Origin: UBA2040 sp041674745
GTDB taxonomy: Bacteria > Bacteroidota > Bacteroidia > Flavobacteriales_D > Crocinitomicaceae
DNA length: 64,000 bases
Reading direction: 5' to 3'
Assembly (NCBI GenBank): GCA_041674745.1
Contig: JBAYVD010000008.1
Coordinates: 62,001-126,000 of the forward strand
In this document: positions 49,332 through 58,004 of the stretch, piece by piece
Layout of the letters: each line of letters opens with the position of its first letter
How positions within the stretch are numbered: the first letter of the stretch is position 1
Program-made: the position numbers and the translations under genes
Notes under the pieces: model-generated
Told to the model about the DNA's origin: nothing
What the model saw: only the letters and a program-made list of their open reading frames with translations
Database searches by the model: none

Positions 49332-50266
49332 GTTGGAAGGGTGAATTGAAGATTGGAAACCTCCGAATTTATTGGACCTATTTGTTTGCCTTTGCAACCC
49401 TGCTGCTTTTTATTTCACTTCAAAATGCGGCCAATTGGGGTGATATCTCACCGGAACTTTATACCAATTTTGGAGCACCGTACGCGCAAGAAATCTTTGA
49501 TGGCGCCATTTGGGGAATCGTAACCAACTCGTTTGTTCACAAAGAATTGTGGCATTTACTCTTGAGTGTTTCACTTTTTGTATTTCTTGGAATTTTATTT
49601 GAAAAAAGAAACAAGTCCCTATTCTTTTTGCTCTTTGTAGTAATCAGTTCTTTTGTAACCTCTTCTTTGCAATTGGCCATGTCAGGTGATCCTGGAATTG
49701 GATTGAATGGCGTGAATTTCGCCTTGTTTACCTATTTGATGGTCAGAACAAAAGTCGGACCGCGCTACAAACGCTGGAAAATACTGATTTGGTTAGCTGA
49801 AATCACAGCCTTGATACTTTCCCTACTGAATATGTATTACGATTGGTATTATTTTGGCACCTCCACCATCGTCACTGGCTTCTTATTTGGATTGGTTGTC
49901 GGTCTTTCTCAAGATCGAAAAGTCTTTTTTTATTCATTTCAAGCCATAATTTGGGCTATCTGTTTGACGACTTTGATCTACAATCCTTATTCATCGGAAT
50001 GGAATACAGTGCAAGGTTATCATGCCTTCAAAAAAGGCGATATCGACAAAGCAGAAGAATTCTACTTGCGAGCGCTTGAATTGCATCCCCGTAATTATGC
50101 AGCCAAGAAGAACTTGGTTTTGATTGAAATCGACCGGTTAGAAACACGCGCTTTTTATGCACATCAACACGAAAATTACGTGACGGCGCGCCATTTGTAC
50201 ATTCAGATTTTGAATTTGGACAAACACAACGAATGGGCGAAACGGAATTTGCAGGGTTTGCCGTAG
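49328..50266 (+). CDS. Rhomboid-like pseudoprotease with C-terminal TPR region
   Basis: 312 residues. Six or seven membrane helices fill residues 14-225. Rhomboid landmarks are recognisable: FVHKELWHLLLSVSLFVFLGILFEK near 73-97, GIGLNGVNFALFTYL near 121-135, and TSTIVTGFLFGLVVGL near 177-192. The usual GxSG serine is Asn (GLNG), the HxxxN Asn is Ser, and the last-helix His is missing. It should therefore be proteolytically dead, like iRhoms and derlins. A TPR-like soluble part follows (AFKKGDIDKAEEFYLRALELHPRNYAAKKNL, near 238-268). It is translationally coupled to proline dehydrogenase. Confidence 0.75.
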   Translation: MSWKGELKIGNLRIYWTYLFAFATLLLFISLQNAANWGDISPELYTNFGAPYAQEIFDGAIWGIVTNSFVHKELWHLLLSVSLFVFLGILFEKRNKSLFFLLFVVISSFVTSSLQLAMSGDPGIGLNGVNFALFTYLMVRTKVGPRYKRWKILIWLAEITALILSLLNMYYDWYYFGTSTIVTGFLFGLVVGLSQDRKVFFYSFQAIIWAICLTTLIYNPYSSEWNTVQGYHAFKKGDIDKAEEFYLRALELHPRNYAAKKNLVLIEIDRLETRAFYAHQHENYVTARHLYIQILNLDKHNEWAKRNLQGLP

Positions 50267-50378
50267 GAAGATATTTTGGGAATATAGAATTGATTAAAAT
50301 TCGAGAATCGTCCCCCACGTGGCCAAAAAAAACGGCGTTGTTTGAGATCGAAATCACGTAAAATAAAAACAAATAGCC

Positions 50379-50406
50379 CTTGAATGGCAGACATTTTCTA
50401 TCTTTG
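50379..50406 (+). promoter_or_regulatory. Promoter of the phosphoribosyltransferase-murQ pair
   Basis: CTTG and TATCTTTG (exact TAnnTTTG) separated by 16 bases, 19 bases ahead of the ATG at 50426. It supports that start over an upstream ATG at 50384. Confidence 0.6.
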
Positions 50407-50425
50407 TTTCAAAGCACTTTATTCC

Positions 50426-50920
50426 ATGCAACGAATTTTAACCAGCGACGAAATCAATCAAAAAATGATTCGATTAGCGCATCAAATTATTGAATTTACT
50501 TACGACGTGCCACAATGTTACATTGGCGGAATCACTGGGAATGGATTTACAATGGCCAAAGCTTTGCGCAACATCATCCGTGAAAATTCAAATCAAAAAA
50601 TTGAATTGTTTGAAATTACGGTAAACAAGGAAAAACCGTGGAGTGAAGAAGTGAAACTTTCCATTCAAGAAGAAGAATTAAAAAACGGTACCATTCTTTT
50701 GGTAGATGATGTTTTAAATTCTGGAAAAACCATGCAATATGCTTTGGTAAAATTCCTTCAACAACCCACTACCGCTATAAAAACGGTTGCGATGGTCGAT
50801 CGAGAACACCGACGTTATCCCATCAAAGCTGATTTTGTTGGCTTGAGCTTGTCAACGACCTTGAGCGATCGCGTTGAAATTAGATTGGTGGAAGATCAAT
50901 ACGAAGCCTATTTGGTGTAA
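50426..50920 (+). CDS. Phosphoribosyltransferase (PyrR-like type I PRTase)
   Basis: 164 residues from the ATG at 50426. The PRPP-binding signature is TILLVDDVLNSGKTMQYAL near residues 89-107. The flexible-loop region (FEITVNKEKPWSEEV) and a late basic segment (VDREHRRYPIKADFVGLSLSTT, in part) match PyrR-type proteins, which are uracil phosphoribosyltransferases and RNA-binding attenuators. No pyr genes are near, so the base acted on is not certain. It is one base upstream of murQ and shares its promoter. Confidence 0.85.
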   Translation: MQRILTSDEINQKMIRLAHQIIEFTYDVPQCYIGGITGNGFTMAKALRNIIRENSNQKIELFEITVNKEKPWSEEVKLSIQEEELKNGTILLVDDVLNSGKTMQYALVKFLQQPTTAIKTVAMVDREHRRYPIKADFVGLSLSTTLSDRVEIRLVEDQYEAYLV

Positions 50921-50921
50921 C

Positions 50922-51725
50922 ATGGAAAGAATCACTGAATCGAGTTCCAACTACGATCATTTGGAAAACATGTCCGTAACGGAATTGTTGCAGAACATCA
51001 ACCGTGAAGACCAAAAAGTAGCCTTGGCGGTAGAAGCCATCTTGCCGGAAATCGAAAAATTTATTGAAAGTTGTTTGCCCCGCATGCAAAAAGGCGGTCG
51101 TTTATTTTATCTGGGCGCAGGCACCAGTGGACGTTTGGGCGTTGTTGATGCCAGTGAATGCCCGCCCACTTTTGGGGTAGTAGAAAACGTAGTCGTAGGT
51201 TTGATTGCCGGCGGGGACAAAGCGATTCGAAAAGCGGTTGAATTTGCGGAAGACGACGAAAACCAAGGTTGGATTGATTTAACGCATCACAACATTTCGG
51301 CATTGGACTCCGTGATTGGAATTGCCGCTTCAGGAACAACGCCGTATGTTTTAGCGGCTTTAAAAAAATGCCAAGAAAACACTATTCTAACGGGCGGAAT
51401 TACCTGTAATCCTGGAAGTCCGTTGGCAACAATTCCAGATTTTCCAATGGTTCCCATTGTTGGTCCTGAATTCGTAACAGGTAGTACGCGCATGAAATCC
51501 GGCACCGCACAAAAGTTGGTATTGAATATGATTTCGACGAGCTTAATGATTCAATTGGGACATGTAAAAGGCAATAAAATGGTCGATATGCAACTCAGTA
51601 ACCACAAATTGGTGGACCGAGGTGCTCGAATGATTCAAACCAGTTTAAATTGTTCGTATGATAAAGCCAAGGAATTGTTGTTGGAACACGGTTCTGTCCG
51701 AAAAGCAGTCGATTCTCAATCCTAA
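50922..51725 (+). CDS. murQ: N-acetylmuramic acid 6-phosphate etherase
   Basis: 267 residues from the ATG at 50922, about 30 shorter than the E. coli enzyme. The N-terminus RITESSSNYDHLENMSVTELL is typical. The SIS sugar-phosphate isomerase fold has LFYLGAGTSGRLGVVDASECPPTFGV near residues 60-85, with the catalytic Glu, and a second Glu region in KAVEFAEDDENQG near 105. ITCNPGSPLATIPDFPMVPIVGPEFVTGSTRMKSGTAQKL (read in part) closes the active site. It splits D-lactate from MurNAc-6-phosphate in peptidoglycan recycling. The short C-terminal helical part (LNCSYDKAKELLLEHGSVRKA) replaces the longer UBA-like end. It converges on the next gene with a four-base overlap. Confidence 0.95.
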   Translation: MERITESSSNYDHLENMSVTELLQNINREDQKVALAVEAILPEIEKFIESCLPRMQKGGRLFYLGAGTSGRLGVVDASECPPTFGVVENVVVGLIAGGDKAIRKAVEFAEDDENQGWIDLTHHNISALDSVIGIAASGTTPYVLAALKKCQENTILTGGITCNPGSPLATIPDFPMVPIVGPEFVTGSTRMKSGTAQKLVLNMISTSLMIQLGHVKGNKMVDMQLSNHKLVDRGARMIQTSLNCSYDKAKELLLEHGSVRKAVDSQS

Positions 51726-52582
51726 GGGACTTTCATCCAACCGAAATATTTAACCGTCTTCAAGTTGTCTGCATTGGCAACAGCACTCGTTTCCATCACC
51801 GGCGGAGAAACCATTTGAACGTACATCCATTTGTCTTCAATAGCCAATAATTTGTAGTACGCAGCTGCTGGATAATGAATGATCGCATTGGTTTCACTAA
51901 AAAGAGAAGCTCCTTTCTTTATTAATCCCTTCGACCAATACAACATTGTTTTTGTATTTAAATGCCGGTAATTCGCTTTAAAAACGCTTTTACGAGGAAA
52001 GAAAACCCCTTTCATATCTCCTTTGTCTCGAGCGAGAAAAAACCGTTTCATTTCATACAAACGATTCTTCAACCAACGCAATCGGTTCACACTATGTGTC
52101 GATTGTGTGCAACAAGGATAGCGATGCTGGTACAATAAAATCTCTTGGGTTCTTGGATGAATTTTGAACGCTAACAAATGACCATCGTCCCAAAACACTT
52201 CTTTCCAGACTAATCCGTATTGTGCGTACAAGGAAAACTGTTCTTTCACGTCCTCCTGGAAAGGCTTGCCACTAAAAATCAATTCCGGATTTCCATCGTG
52301 GTTCATATCGATCAAATGCCAGCTATCTTTAAAAACTTTCCAGTAGGTATTGAATTGAAAAGAGGAATCCATCGATTTTGTCATTTCGTGGTTCAATCGA
52401 TTGGCATTGAACAACCAAGTGACCGCTTTTTCAAGCATGGCAGGTTCGTTCAAATAAATGGCTTCAAAATCAGTTCGAGGTGCATTGATAAACAATTTTG
52501 CATCAATACGGGGCATCACTACAATCGAAGCATTCGTTCCGAACGCCAACAACAGTCCAAAAATTCCTATCCAATTTTTCAT
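51722..52582 (-). CDS. Exported hypothetical protein
   Basis: 286 residues with a signal peptide from the ATG at 52582 (MKNWIGIFGLLLAFGTNAS). I recognise no family. One segment (DMNHDGNPELIFSG near residues 93-106) resembles the calcium-binding DxDxDG loop of FG-GAP-type proteins. The C-terminal part (YKLLAIEDKWMYVQMVS, then YFGWMKVP) resembles a bacterial SH3-like domain. A central HRYPCCTQSTHSVNRL stretch carries two cysteines. It follows the clpC terminator on the same strand, so it probably has its own promoter. A role on the cell surface or in the periplasm is likely. Confidence 0.7.
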   Translation of the reverse strand: MKNWIGIFGLLLAFGTNASIVVMPRIDAKLFINAPRTDFEAIYLNEPAMLEKAVTWLFNANRLNHEMTKSMDSSFQFNTYWKVFKDSWHLIDMNHDGNPELIFSGKPFQEDVKEQFSLYAQYGLVWKEVFWDDGHLLAFKIHPRTQEILLYQHRYPCCTQSTHSVNRLRWLKNRLYEMKRFFLARDKGDMKGVFFPRKSVFKANYRHLNTKTMLYWSKGLIKKGASLFSETNAIIHYPAAAYYKLLAIEDKWMYVQMVSPPVMETSAVANADNLKTVKYFGWMKVP

Positions 52583-52586
52583 ACAC

Positions 52587-52609
52587 AAAAAAGGGGGATT
52601 GCTCCCCCA
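52587..52609 (-). terminator. Terminator of clpC
   Basis: On the minus strand GGGGGA and TCCCCC pair around GCAA, followed by TTTTTT, 22 bases after the clpC stop. It lies just before the next gene on the same strand. Confidence 0.88.
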
Positions 52610-52630
52610 TTTTAATTTTAGATTAAAACT

Positions 52631-55165
52631 CTATTCTTTGGACTTCGCTTTTTCTTTTCCTTTCCCTTTTCCTTTTTCAATGGAAACGGTCAATTCTTCC
52701 GCTTTGTCCTCTACATCCATGCGAATGGTATCACCTTCTGTCAAATGAGACTGGATGATTTCTTCTGCCAAAGGATCTTCAATGTATTTCTGAATGGCTC
52801 TTTTCAATGGTCGAGCGCCAAATTTCTCATCGTATCCTTTGTCCACAATGAAATCTTTCGCTTTTTCTGTCAACTCGATGTTGTAACCCAATGAATTGAT
52901 TCTTCCATACAATTTCTCCAATTCCAAATCAATGATCAAGTGAATACTTTCACGTGTCAACGATTTGAACATAATCATGTCGTCCATACGGTTCAAGAAT
53001 TCTGGAGAGAACGCTTTTCTCAAGGCATTTTGAACCACTGTTTTGGAGTTTTCATCTCTTTGATCGGATTGTGATTTGGTACCAAATCCAACACCCGTTC
53101 CAAAATCAGCCAACTGACGGGCACCAATATTAGATGTCATAATCAAAATGGTGTTTTTAAAGTCGATTTTACGACCCAAACCATCGGTCATGTGACCTTC
53201 GTCCAACACTTGCAACAACAAATTGAAAACATCAGGATGCGCTTTTTCGATTTCATCCAACAAAATGATGGAATACGGTTTTCTGCGCACCTTTTCTGTC
53301 AATTGTCCTCCTTCTTCGTATCCAACGTATCCCGGAGGCGCTCCTACCAATCGAGAGATGGAAAATTTCTCCATGTATTCCGACATATCAATACGAATCA
53401 AAGAATCCTCTGAATCAAACAAATATTTCGCCAAGACTTTCGCCAATTGCGTTTTTCCAACACCCGTTGGCCCTAGGAAAAAGAAAGAACCGATTGGTTT
53501 GTTAGGATCTTTCAATCCAGCTCTGTTTCGTTGAATGGCTTTCACCACTTTTGAAACGGCTTCATCTTGTCCAACGACTTTTCCTCGCAACTCTTCAGCC
53601 ATGTGAACCAATTTGCCACTTTCCGATTGAGAAATTCGCGTCACTGGAATGCCACACATCATGGAAACAACTTCCGCCACGTTGTGCTCGGTAACGGTAA
53701 CACGATTCAATTTAGAATCTTCTTCCCATTTCAATTTCGCCGCATCCAATTGATCTTGCAATTGCCGCTCATTGTCGCGCAATTCCGCCGCCTTTTCGTA
53801 TTGTTGCGATTTGATAACTTCGTTTTTCTGGTCTTTTAACGCTTCAATTTTTCCTTCTATTTCCAAAATTTCTTGGGGAACATTGATATTCGTCAAGTGA
53901 ACACGAGAACCTACTTCATCCAAGGCATCAATCGCCTTGTCTGGCAAATGTCGATCCGTAATGTACCGCTCCGTTAATTTCACACAGGCTGCAATCGCTT
54001 CATCGGTATAGGTCACACTGTGGTGATCTTCGTAACGATCTTTGATATTGTTCAAAATCTGAACGGTTTCTTCTTCTGAAGTTGGTTCAATGATTACTTT
54101 TTGGAATCTTCTTTCCAATGCACCATCTTTTTCGATGTGCTGACGGTATTCATCCAACGTTGTAGCACCGATTGCTTGAAGTTCGCCTCTTGCTAAGGCT
54201 GGTTTGAACATGTTTGATGCATCCAAAGAACCAGAAGCACCACCCGCACCAATTATTGTGTGAATTTCATCGATAAACAAGATAATGTCGGGGTTTTTCT
54301 CCAACTCTTGCATCACCGCTTTCATTCGTTCTTCGAATTGACCGCGGTATTTTGTTCCCGCCACCAAAGAAGCCAAATCCAACGAAACAATACGTTTGTT
54401 GAACAAAACACGCGATACTTTTCGCTGCACAATTCGCAAGGCCAAACCTTCTGCGATAGCACTTTTACCAACGCCTGGTTCACCAATCAAAATTGGGTTA
54501 TTTTTCTTTCTTCTGGATAGAATTTGGCTGACACGCTCAATTTCTTTTTCTCGTCCCACAATGGGGTCCAATTTTCCAGCTTCCGCCATTTTGGTCAAAT
54601 CTCTTCCAAAATTATCCAAGACAGGTGTTTTTGATTTCGGATCCGTTGGTTTGCGTTGAGCAGAAAAAGAATCCCCCTCCTCTTCACCACCTCCCGAAGG
54701 AAATTCTGATTTCGGCGATTTTGTATCGTCTAGAATTGCTTCCAATTCGTCTTTTGCGTTTTCGTATATCACACCATATTTATTTAATATCCGACAAGCA
54801 GCACTATCTTCTTCCTTTAAAATAGACAAGAGCAAGTGCTCCGTGCCGATCATTTGGCTTTTAAATAGCTTTGCTTCGAGATAGGTAATTTTTAAAACTT
54901 TTTCAGCTTGTTTAACCAAAGGAATATTGGTCAAATTCGCATTTTTAATTGATGCCGAGCGCGTCAGGCTCATTTCGATTTCATTTCGAATTTGTTTTAA
55001 ATCCAAATGAAACTCCAACAAAATCTTGATGGCTTTCCCATCGCCTTCGCGAATCATACCGAGAAGTAAATGCTCTACGCCAATAAAATCATTTCCCAAT
55101 CTCAGGGCTTCTTCCCTACTAAAACTGATGACGTCTTTAACCCGTGGTGAAAATTTTGCTTCCAT
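52631..55165 (-). CDS. clpC: ATP-dependent Clp protease ATP-binding subunit ClpC
   Basis: 844 residues. Two Clp_N repeats (FSREEALRLGNDFIGVEHLLLGMIREGDG, and SQMIGTEHLLLSILKEED) occupy about 1-145, with an acidic linker to 180. AAA-1 has Walker A GEPGVGKS and IILFIDEIHTIIGAG. A UVR motif (KSQQYEKAAELRDNERQL) lies in the middle region. AAA-2 has GPTGVGKT and ILLDEIEKAHPDVFN. The UVR motif separates ClpC from ClpA and ClpB. It unfolds substrates for ClpP, which is not in the window. The C-terminus is unusually Lys-rich (EKGKGKGKEKAKSKE). Upstream is the -7 element at 55212. Confidence 0.96.
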   Translation of the reverse strand: MEAKFSPRVKDVISFSREEALRLGNDFIGVEHLLLGMIREGDGKAIKILLEFHLDLKQIRNEIEMSLTRSASIKNANLTNIPLVKQAEKVLKITYLEAKLFKSQMIGTEHLLLSILKEEDSAACRILNKYGVIYENAKDELEAILDDTKSPKSEFPSGGGEEEGDSFSAQRKPTDPKSKTPVLDNFGRDLTKMAEAGKLDPIVGREKEIERVSQILSRRKKNNPILIGEPGVGKSAIAEGLALRIVQRKVSRVLFNKRIVSLDLASLVAGTKYRGQFEERMKAVMQELEKNPDIILFIDEIHTIIGAGGASGSLDASNMFKPALARGELQAIGATTLDEYRQHIEKDGALERRFQKVIIEPTSEEETVQILNNIKDRYEDHHSVTYTDEAIAACVKLTERYITDRHLPDKAIDALDEVGSRVHLTNINVPQEILEIEGKIEALKDQKNEVIKSQQYEKAAELRDNERQLQDQLDAAKLKWEEDSKLNRVTVTEHNVAEVVSMMCGIPVTRISQSESGKLVHMAEELRGKVVGQDEAVSKVVKAIQRNRAGLKDPNKPIGSFFFLGPTGVGKTQLAKVLAKYLFDSEDSLIRIDMSEYMEKFSISRLVGAPPGYVGYEEGGQLTEKVRRKPYSIILLDEIEKAHPDVFNLLLQVLDEGHMTDGLGRKIDFKNTILIMTSNIGARQLADFGTGVGFGTKSQSDQRDENSKTVVQNALRKAFSPEFLNRMDDMIMFKSLTRESIHLIIDLELEKLYGRINSLGYNIELTEKAKDFIVDKGYDEKFGARPLKRAIQKYIEDPLAEEIIQSHLTEGDTIRMDVEDKAEELTVSIEKGKGKGKEKAKSKE

Positions 55166-55211
55166 AATAATTATTGACTGAGGACTAAATAACGACTTTT
55201 TGCCCGATGTA

Positions 55212-55219
55212 CAAATATA
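55212..55219 (-). promoter_or_regulatory. -7 element of clpC
   Basis: TATATTTG on the minus strand matches TAnnTTTG, 46 bases before the start codon. No CtsR-type operator is seen. Confidence 0.5.
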
Positions 55220-55344
55220 TAACGTTTAAAATGTTAATAACTGCCGAAAAAAGCCAATTTTCCACAGATTTTTGTTAGTAAATACCAATTTTTATACCAA
55301 GTCTACTCCGTGAAAAATGAGTAATTTCGATGCTTGCTTAATTC

Positions 55345-55361
55345 AGCACAAATTCTGTGCT
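55345..55361 (+). promoter_or_regulatory. Dyad upstream of gyrA
   Basis: AGCACA and TGTGCT flank AATTC, a 17-base inverted repeat ending 20 bases before the gyrA start. It may be a regulator site or a leader hairpin. A TAATTTCG at 55322 is one mismatch from a -7 element. Confidence 0.45.
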
Positions 55362-55381
55362 AAAAAGATAAAAGTGACAAC

Positions 55382-57961
55382 ATGGCAGAGGGAGAAAGAA
55401 TAATACAAATTAACATAGAGGATGAAATGAAAACAGCCTACATCGATTATTCGATGTCGGTTATCGTTTCAAGAGCATTACCAGATGTACGCGATGGTTT
55501 TAAACCAGTTCACAGACGTGTTTTGTTTGGTATGCATGAATTAGGTGTTGCTTCGAATAAGGCACACAAGAAATCTGCAAGAATTGTAGGGGAAGTTTTG
55601 GGTAAGTATCACCCACACGGTGATAGTTCGGTATATGATACCATGGTGCGTATGGCGCAACCGTGGTCATTGCGTTACCCATTGGTAGACGGACAAGGTA
55701 ACTTTGGATCAGTGGATGGCGATAGTCCAGCTGCGATGCGATATACCGAAGCACGTTTGCGAAAAGTAGCGGAGGAAATGTTGGACGATTTGGACAAAGA
55801 AACCGTTGATTTCCGTCCTAACTTTGATGAAAGCTTGCAAGAACCAACGGTTCTGCCTTCTAAAATACCGAATCTATTGATGAATGGTGCCAGCGGTATT
55901 GCTGTTGGTATGGCAACTAACATGGCGCCACACAATTTATCAGAAATCGTAGACGGAATTCACGCTTACATTGATAATACGGATATTGACGCGGAAGAAT
56001 TAATCAAATACGTCAAAGCACCCGATTTCCCAACAGGTGGTATTATTTACGGTTACGAAGGTGTAAAAGATGCCTTATTAACTGGTCGTGGAAGAATCGT
56101 TATTCGCGCCAAAGCAGAAATTGAAGAAGAAAAAGGAAGAGAACAAATTATTGTTACCGAAATCCCTTACCAAGTTAACAAGTCTGACCTTATTAAGAAG
56201 GCTGCTGATTTGGTCAATGATAAAAAATTAGAGGGCATTTCTGATATTCGTGATGAATCGGATCGAAATGGTATGCGGATCGTTTTTGAACTGAAACGGG
56301 ATGCGATTCCAAATGTCGTATTAAATAAATTATACAAATTCACCGCGCTTCAGACTTCTTTCTCTGTCAACAACATTTGTTTGGTAGACGGTCGTCCGGA
56401 ATTGTTGAATTTAAGAGATTTGATTCACTATTTCGTAGAATTCAGACACGAAGTAGTCATTCGTCGTACGCAATTCCAATTGCGCAAAGCGGAAGAACGA
56501 GCGCACATTTTAGAAGGTTTGATCATTGCTTCTGACAATATTGACGAAGTAATTGCCATCATTCGTTCTTCTAAAAGTCCAGAAGAAGCGCGTGAGCGCT
56601 TGATGGAACGTTTCTCTCTTTCAGACATTCAATCCAGAGCGATTGTTGAAATGCGTTTGCGTCAATTGACCGGACTTGAGCAAGACAAATTACGTGCAGA
56701 GTACGAAGATTTGGTTTTGTTGATTACGGATTTGAAAGACATTTTAGCACGCGTAGAACGAAGAATGCAAATCATCAAAGACGAATTGGATGAAGTTCGT
56801 GAGAAATTTGGCGATGAACGTCGTTCGAGAATTGAATATTCCGCAAGCGAAATGCGTATTGAGGATTTAATTGCTGATGATGAAGTGGTAATTACGATTT
56901 CTCATGCAGGTTATATCAAACGTACAAGTTTATCCGAGTACAAAGTTCAAAACAGAGGTGGAATGGGCTCAAAAGGTTCTACTACCCGCGACAAAGATTT
57001 CTTGGAGCATTTATTTGTTGCGACCAACCACAATTACTTGTTGATCTTTACCGAAAAAGGAAGATGTTTCTGGATGCGTATTTTTGAAATACCAGAAGGA
57101 AACAAAATTGCCAAAGGTAGAGCGATTCAAAACTTGATCAATATTGAACAAGACGACAAAGTGAAAGCTTACGTGAAAGTTCAAGATTTGACAGACAAAG
57201 AATACGTAGACAACAACTTTATCATCATGGTGACCAAAAATGGTATCATCAAGAAAACAAGTTTAACGGCTTATTCTCGTCCAAGAATCAATGGTATCAA
57301 CGCCATCACTGTTCGTGAAGGGGATGAATTGCTTGAAGCAAAATTGACCAATGGTAACAATGAAATCGTTATGGCTACTTCCGGTGGACGCGCGATTCGT
57401 TTCAACGAACAAAAAGTTCGACCAATGGGAAGAAATGCATCGGGTGTTCGCGGTGTAACCTTACAAAGCGATCAGGATGAAGTAATCGGAATGATTTGTG
57501 TAGAAGATATCTTCTCAACCATCTTAGTGGTTTCTGAAAAAGGATATGGAAAACGTACCTACTTGAATGATCCTGAAGACCAAGAGCCAGTTTACCGAAT
57601 CACGAATCGTGGTGGTAAAGGGGTGAAAACGTTGAATGTAACGGATAAAACTGGTCCATTGTTGGCGATCAAGAATGTAAACGACGAAGAAGATTTGATG
57701 ATCATCACCAAAGCGGGCATCACCATCCGAATGCACATTGATACCATTCGTACGATGGGTCGTTCAGCTCAAGGTGTTCGTTTGATTAACTTGAAAGGAA
57801 GTGCTTCCATTGCGGCGATTGCTCGAGTTCCTAGAACAGAAGACGAAGAAGTGATGCTGGATGAGGATGGTAACATCATAGAAATCAGCACGGATGAGGA
57901 CGGAAGTTCTGAAGATAACACAACTGGCACGAATATTGAAAACGATACAGATGTGGAATAA
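55382..57961 (+). CDS. gyrA: DNA gyrase subunit A
   Basis: 859 residues. The N-terminal breakage-reunion domain includes RALPDVRDGFKPVHRRVL near residue 31, HPHGDSSVYDTMVRMAQ near 77-93, and the catalytic Tyr in AMRYTEARL near Tyr121. The quinolone-region positions corresponding to E. coli Ser83 and Asp87 are Ser and Asp, the sensitive type. The C-terminal beta-pinwheel (about 505-815) has the GyrA box-like QNRGGMGSKG near 524, which supports gyrase rather than ParC. A 40-residue acidic tail ends the protein (DEDGNIIEISTDEDGSSED). It introduces negative supercoils with GyrB, which is not here. The TPR gene follows after 43 bases. Confidence 0.97.
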   Translation: MAEGERIIQINIEDEMKTAYIDYSMSVIVSRALPDVRDGFKPVHRRVLFGMHELGVASNKAHKKSARIVGEVLGKYHPHGDSSVYDTMVRMAQPWSLRYPLVDGQGNFGSVDGDSPAAMRYTEARLRKVAEEMLDDLDKETVDFRPNFDESLQEPTVLPSKIPNLLMNGASGIAVGMATNMAPHNLSEIVDGIHAYIDNTDIDAEELIKYVKAPDFPTGGIIYGYEGVKDALLTGRGRIVIRAKAEIEEEKGREQIIVTEIPYQVNKSDLIKKAADLVNDKKLEGISDIRDESDRNGMRIVFELKRDAIPNVVLNKLYKFTALQTSFSVNNICLVDGRPELLNLRDLIHYFVEFRHEVVIRRTQFQLRKAEERAHILEGLIIASDNIDEVIAIIRSSKSPEEARERLMERFSLSDIQSRAIVEMRLRQLTGLEQDKLRAEYEDLVLLITDLKDILARVERRMQIIKDELDEVREKFGDERRSRIEYSASEMRIEDLIADDEVVITISHAGYIKRTSLSEYKVQNRGGMGSKGSTTRDKDFLEHLFVATNHNYLLIFTEKGRCFWMRIFEIPEGNKIAKGRAIQNLINIEQDDKVKAYVKVQDLTDKEYVDNNFIIMVTKNGIIKKTSLTAYSRPRINGINAITVREGDELLEAKLTNGNNEIVMATSGGRAIRFNEQKVRPMGRNASGVRGVTLQSDQDEVIGMICVEDIFSTILVVSEKGYGKRTYLNDPEDQEPVYRITNRGGKGVKTLNVTDKTGPLLAIKNVNDEEDLMIITKAGITIRMHIDTIRTMGRSAQGVRLINLKGSASIAAIARVPRTEDEEVMLDEDGNIIEISTDEDGSSEDNTTGTNIENDTDVE

Positions 57962-58004
57962 TTCCTATTTTTACATCTGTATTGTTAACTAGAAAAAAAA
58001 CAAA

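Noticed and set aside
55258..55270. A DnaA-box-like TTTTCCACA between clpC and gyrA
   Set aside because: It is a single imperfect copy without clustered boxes, an AT-rich unwinding element or neighbours such as dnaA or gidA, so an origin is not supported.
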